A stretch of 64,000 nt of DNA from CAG-877 sp045627525 (GTDB lineage Bacteria > Bacillota_I > Bacilli_A > RF39 > UBA660): contig JAZQNW010000013.1 in NCBI GenBank assembly GCA_045627525.1, positions 62,001 through 126,000 on the forward strand. The letters run 5' to 3'. The notes beneath the pieces are model-generated. The model saw only the letters and a list, made by a program, of their open reading frames with translations. It was not told the DNA's origin and ran no database searches. Both the position numbers and the translations under genes were made by a program. Each line of letters begins with the position of its first letter. Positions within the stretch are counted from its first letter, which is position 1. Shown in pieces: positions 62,249 through 64,000 of this stretch.

Positions 62249-64000
62249 TAGTATTCACCCTCATCTTCTTCTACAACTTTTTTACTTTCTTCTTCACTAG
62301 CTAATAAATTAAATACAATTATATTATTTGAAATATCAAGTAATGTATTTGTATACTCTGTATTTGCTTTTATTTCTTCTTCACTAATTGCTTCATCATT
62401 TAATGATAAATATTCATTTTTTTGACTGTTAAAATATACTTTATCAGTTACCCAATTTCCATTTGGGAAGCAAACTATGTTATTTCCAATTCTATTAAAT
62501 ATGTCATGTCCTAATTGGTATTCATTGTAGAAACCAAACATATTACCTAATGTTGGCATTGCATCATACATTCCCATTACTTCTGTTATTTCTTGATTAT
62601 ATTTTGATCCTTCCATATCTTTAGTCCAAATAATTAATGGTACTTTTCTTCCTAATTCATATTGATATGAATCATATTTTTCATAATTTGGATCATCTTT
62701 ACTTAGAATACTATCATTTTCTTTGTCATAGTTATGTAATCTATTATAGTCTGATTTTGGTAATCTAGCATCGTGGTCTCCATATATAACAACAACCGTA
62801 TTATCTAATAGACCATTTGAATCTAGATCTTCAAATAATTGTCCTAATGCTTCATCTGCATAATGAACAGATTTAAAATAATTTCCTAGTTTTGTACCTT
62901 CCATATATGGATAAGAAACTTCTGTTTCTGCTCCATCTTCATTTTGAATTGTTTCTTTTAAATTAACTTCATATTCCCCATACTTTTCAGTTTCAGAGAA
63001 TGGAGTATGATTTGTTAACATAATCATTAAACCATACCAATTATCGTATTTTTCATTTATGTCTAGTAATTTAGGTATTGATTGGTTAAAGAATTCTTTA
63101 TCTGATAAACCTAAACCTATTACATTTTCATCATTTACCTCATAATCGGTTTTACTATAAAATTTCTTATATCCAAAATTATTATGCATTGTTCTTCTAT
63201 TCCAGAAATCAGCATTGTTAGCATGCATACTAAAAGTATAGTATCCCTGTTTAGAAAGTTCCTTTGGAATAGTATTATATGTTCTATTCGAGTATGATAC
63301 AAATGCTGTTCCACTCTTTGTTGGCATCAATGAAGTGGAAAATGTCAATTCTGAATCACTACTTGTACCTACACTAACTTGTGAATAAAAATTAGAAAAA
63401 TACATACCTTCTTTTGATATTCTTGATAAATTTGGTGCTACTGGCTGGCCATTAAATTCTAAATCAATGACATTTGTCTGCATACTTTCAGCATGAATTA
63501 CTAGAATATTTTTACCCTTGAATATGTCAGTATATTCATTACTAGGTTCTTTTTCTTTATTTTCAAAATATTCTGTAAAACTTTTTTTAGCTTTGTCATA
63601 GCCAAACATTGAGTTTAATTTTGGTTTTACTGATGTAATTACATCATCGAATTGATATATGTATATTCCAAATCTCATTACTATATACTCTTTATTCCAT
63701 TGTTTTATAAATCTAGAAACATCTAATGAAGTTAATGTTAGAAGGAAAATTGCTAATACTGCTGCTCCAGAACATAAAGTTTTTGTTGCTTTTTTCTTTC
63801 TTTCAGATTTTAATTCTATCTTTTTATAGTAATTTTTCTTTTTTATTTTGGAATTAACAATTATTAAAGTTAATGGGGCAAAAATGTAAATCAAGTCCTT
63901 TAATTGAATTACATTTTCTACTACAGCATCTCCTACTTCACCAATATATTGTGTTAAGGCTATCATAGAGACTGATGCAAATGATGAATAAAAAGTATAA
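62248..64000 (-). CDS. ltaS: Lipoteichoic acid synthase-like sulfatase-fold protein (partial, runs off right edge)
   Basis: Transfers glycerol-phosphate from phosphatidylglycerol to build LTA on the outer membrane face. The frame stays open beyond ATG 63966 to base 64000 (at least 11 more codons), and the usual first membrane helices are missing from the window, so the true start is outside. Visible: the last one or two helices, then the extracellular domain with the catalytic Thr region SVGTSSDSELTF, metal-site HAESMQTN, MHANNADFWNRR, and YGDHDARLP. Residues from about 150 of the visible part onward match LtaS. Followed by a coupled small gene and a terminator. Confidence 0.9.
   Translation of the reverse strand, partial: YTFYSSFASVSMIALTQYIGEVGDAVVENVIQLKDLIYIFAPLTLIIVNSKIKKKNYYKKIELKSERKKKATKTLCSGAAVLAIFLLTLTSLDVSRFIKQWNKEYIVMRFGIYIYQFDDVITSVKPKLNSMFGYDKAKKSFTEYFENKEKEPSNEYTDIFKGKNILVIHAESMQTNVIDLEFNGQPVAPNLSRISKEGMYFSNFYSQVSVGTSSDSELTFSTSLMPTKSGTAFVSYSNRTYNTIPKELSKQGYYTFSMHANNADFWNRRTMHNNFGYKKFYSKTDYEVNDENVIGLGLSDKEFFNQSIPKLLDINEKYDNWYGLMIMLTNHTPFSETEKYGEYEVNLKETIQNEDGAETEVSYPYMEGTKLGNYFKSVHYADEALGQLFEDLDSNGLLDNTVVVIYGDHDARLPKSDYNRLHNYDKENDSILSKDDPNYEKYDSYQYELGRKVPLIIWTKDMEGSKYNQEITEVMGMYDAMPTLGNMFGFYNEYQLGHDIFNRIGNNIVCFPNGNWVTDKVYFNSQKNEYLSLNDEAISEEEIKANTEYTNTLLDISNNIIVFNLLASEEESKKVVEEDEGEY

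Overview
The window is a 64 kb piece of a very AT-rich, walled, Gram-positive-type chromosome. The best match is an uncultured low-GC lineage of Bacilli (Bacillota), such as the gut RF39, Erysipelotrichales-like or Mollicutes-adjacent groups. The evidence is Bacillus-like core genes in recognisable order (the ireB-ruvX-yrzB-mltG-trmR-yrrN-yrrO-greA group), AGGTG/GGAGG ribosome binding sites, a lipoteichoic-acid synthase, sortase, FemABX and LCP proteins, and no outer-membrane genes. TGA is a stop codon here: ATGA overlaps end ireB and a HIT gene, so the Mycoplasma code does not apply. Lineage is inferred from content only.

Layout. (1) 1-6.8 kb is a tight four-gene surface operon on the minus strand: a polytopic membrane protein, a membrane-anchored Ig-like protein, a class B-type sortase, and a very large Cys-rich secreted protein that runs off the left edge (869 open codons visible). 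(2) 6.9-15.7 kb holds the conserved housekeeping block, including the genes for tRNA wobble 5-methoxyuridine (two U32 proteins plus TrmR), MltG, RuvX, IreB, GreA, a dGTPase-like HD protein and a rhomboid protease. (3) 15.8-25.6 kb has TspO, RluD-LspA-DnaE (overlapping), ribosomal protein L28, TypA, DedA and a HAD phosphatase. (4) 25.7-44.7 kb is mixed: tRNA-Gly(TCC), an endonuclease IV-like fusion coupled to a HIT protein, YitT, a GntR/ABC operon with a visible operator, a deaminase, a P-type ATPase, an MBL/macro/Pr6Pr operon, TSCPD/FemABX and a lipid kinase. (5) 44.7-64 kb is a cell-envelope region: a GT2-GT4 fusion, a pyruvyltransferase-FrhB fusion, a polysaccharide ABC exporter, a polymerase-GT4 fusion, a kinase-free six-PASTA protein, a 1250-residue glucosaminidase-like secreted protein, an LCP-PASTA protein and LtaS (cut by the right edge).

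How it works together. Most genes lie on the minus strand. Plus-strand genes are mostly single and separated from converging neighbours by bidirectional hairpin terminators. The envelope region plausibly makes, exports and attaches a cell-wall glycopolymer (GT fusions, exporter, LCP) beside LTA synthesis and wall remodelling. IreB, the usual cytoplasmic partner of a PASTA kinase, sits in the same window as two PASTA proteins that lack a kinase. The strongest candidate for something undescribed is the sortase operon at the left edge. Several starts were corrected from ribosome-binding-site spacing, and two edge-truncated genes were extended to the window ends.
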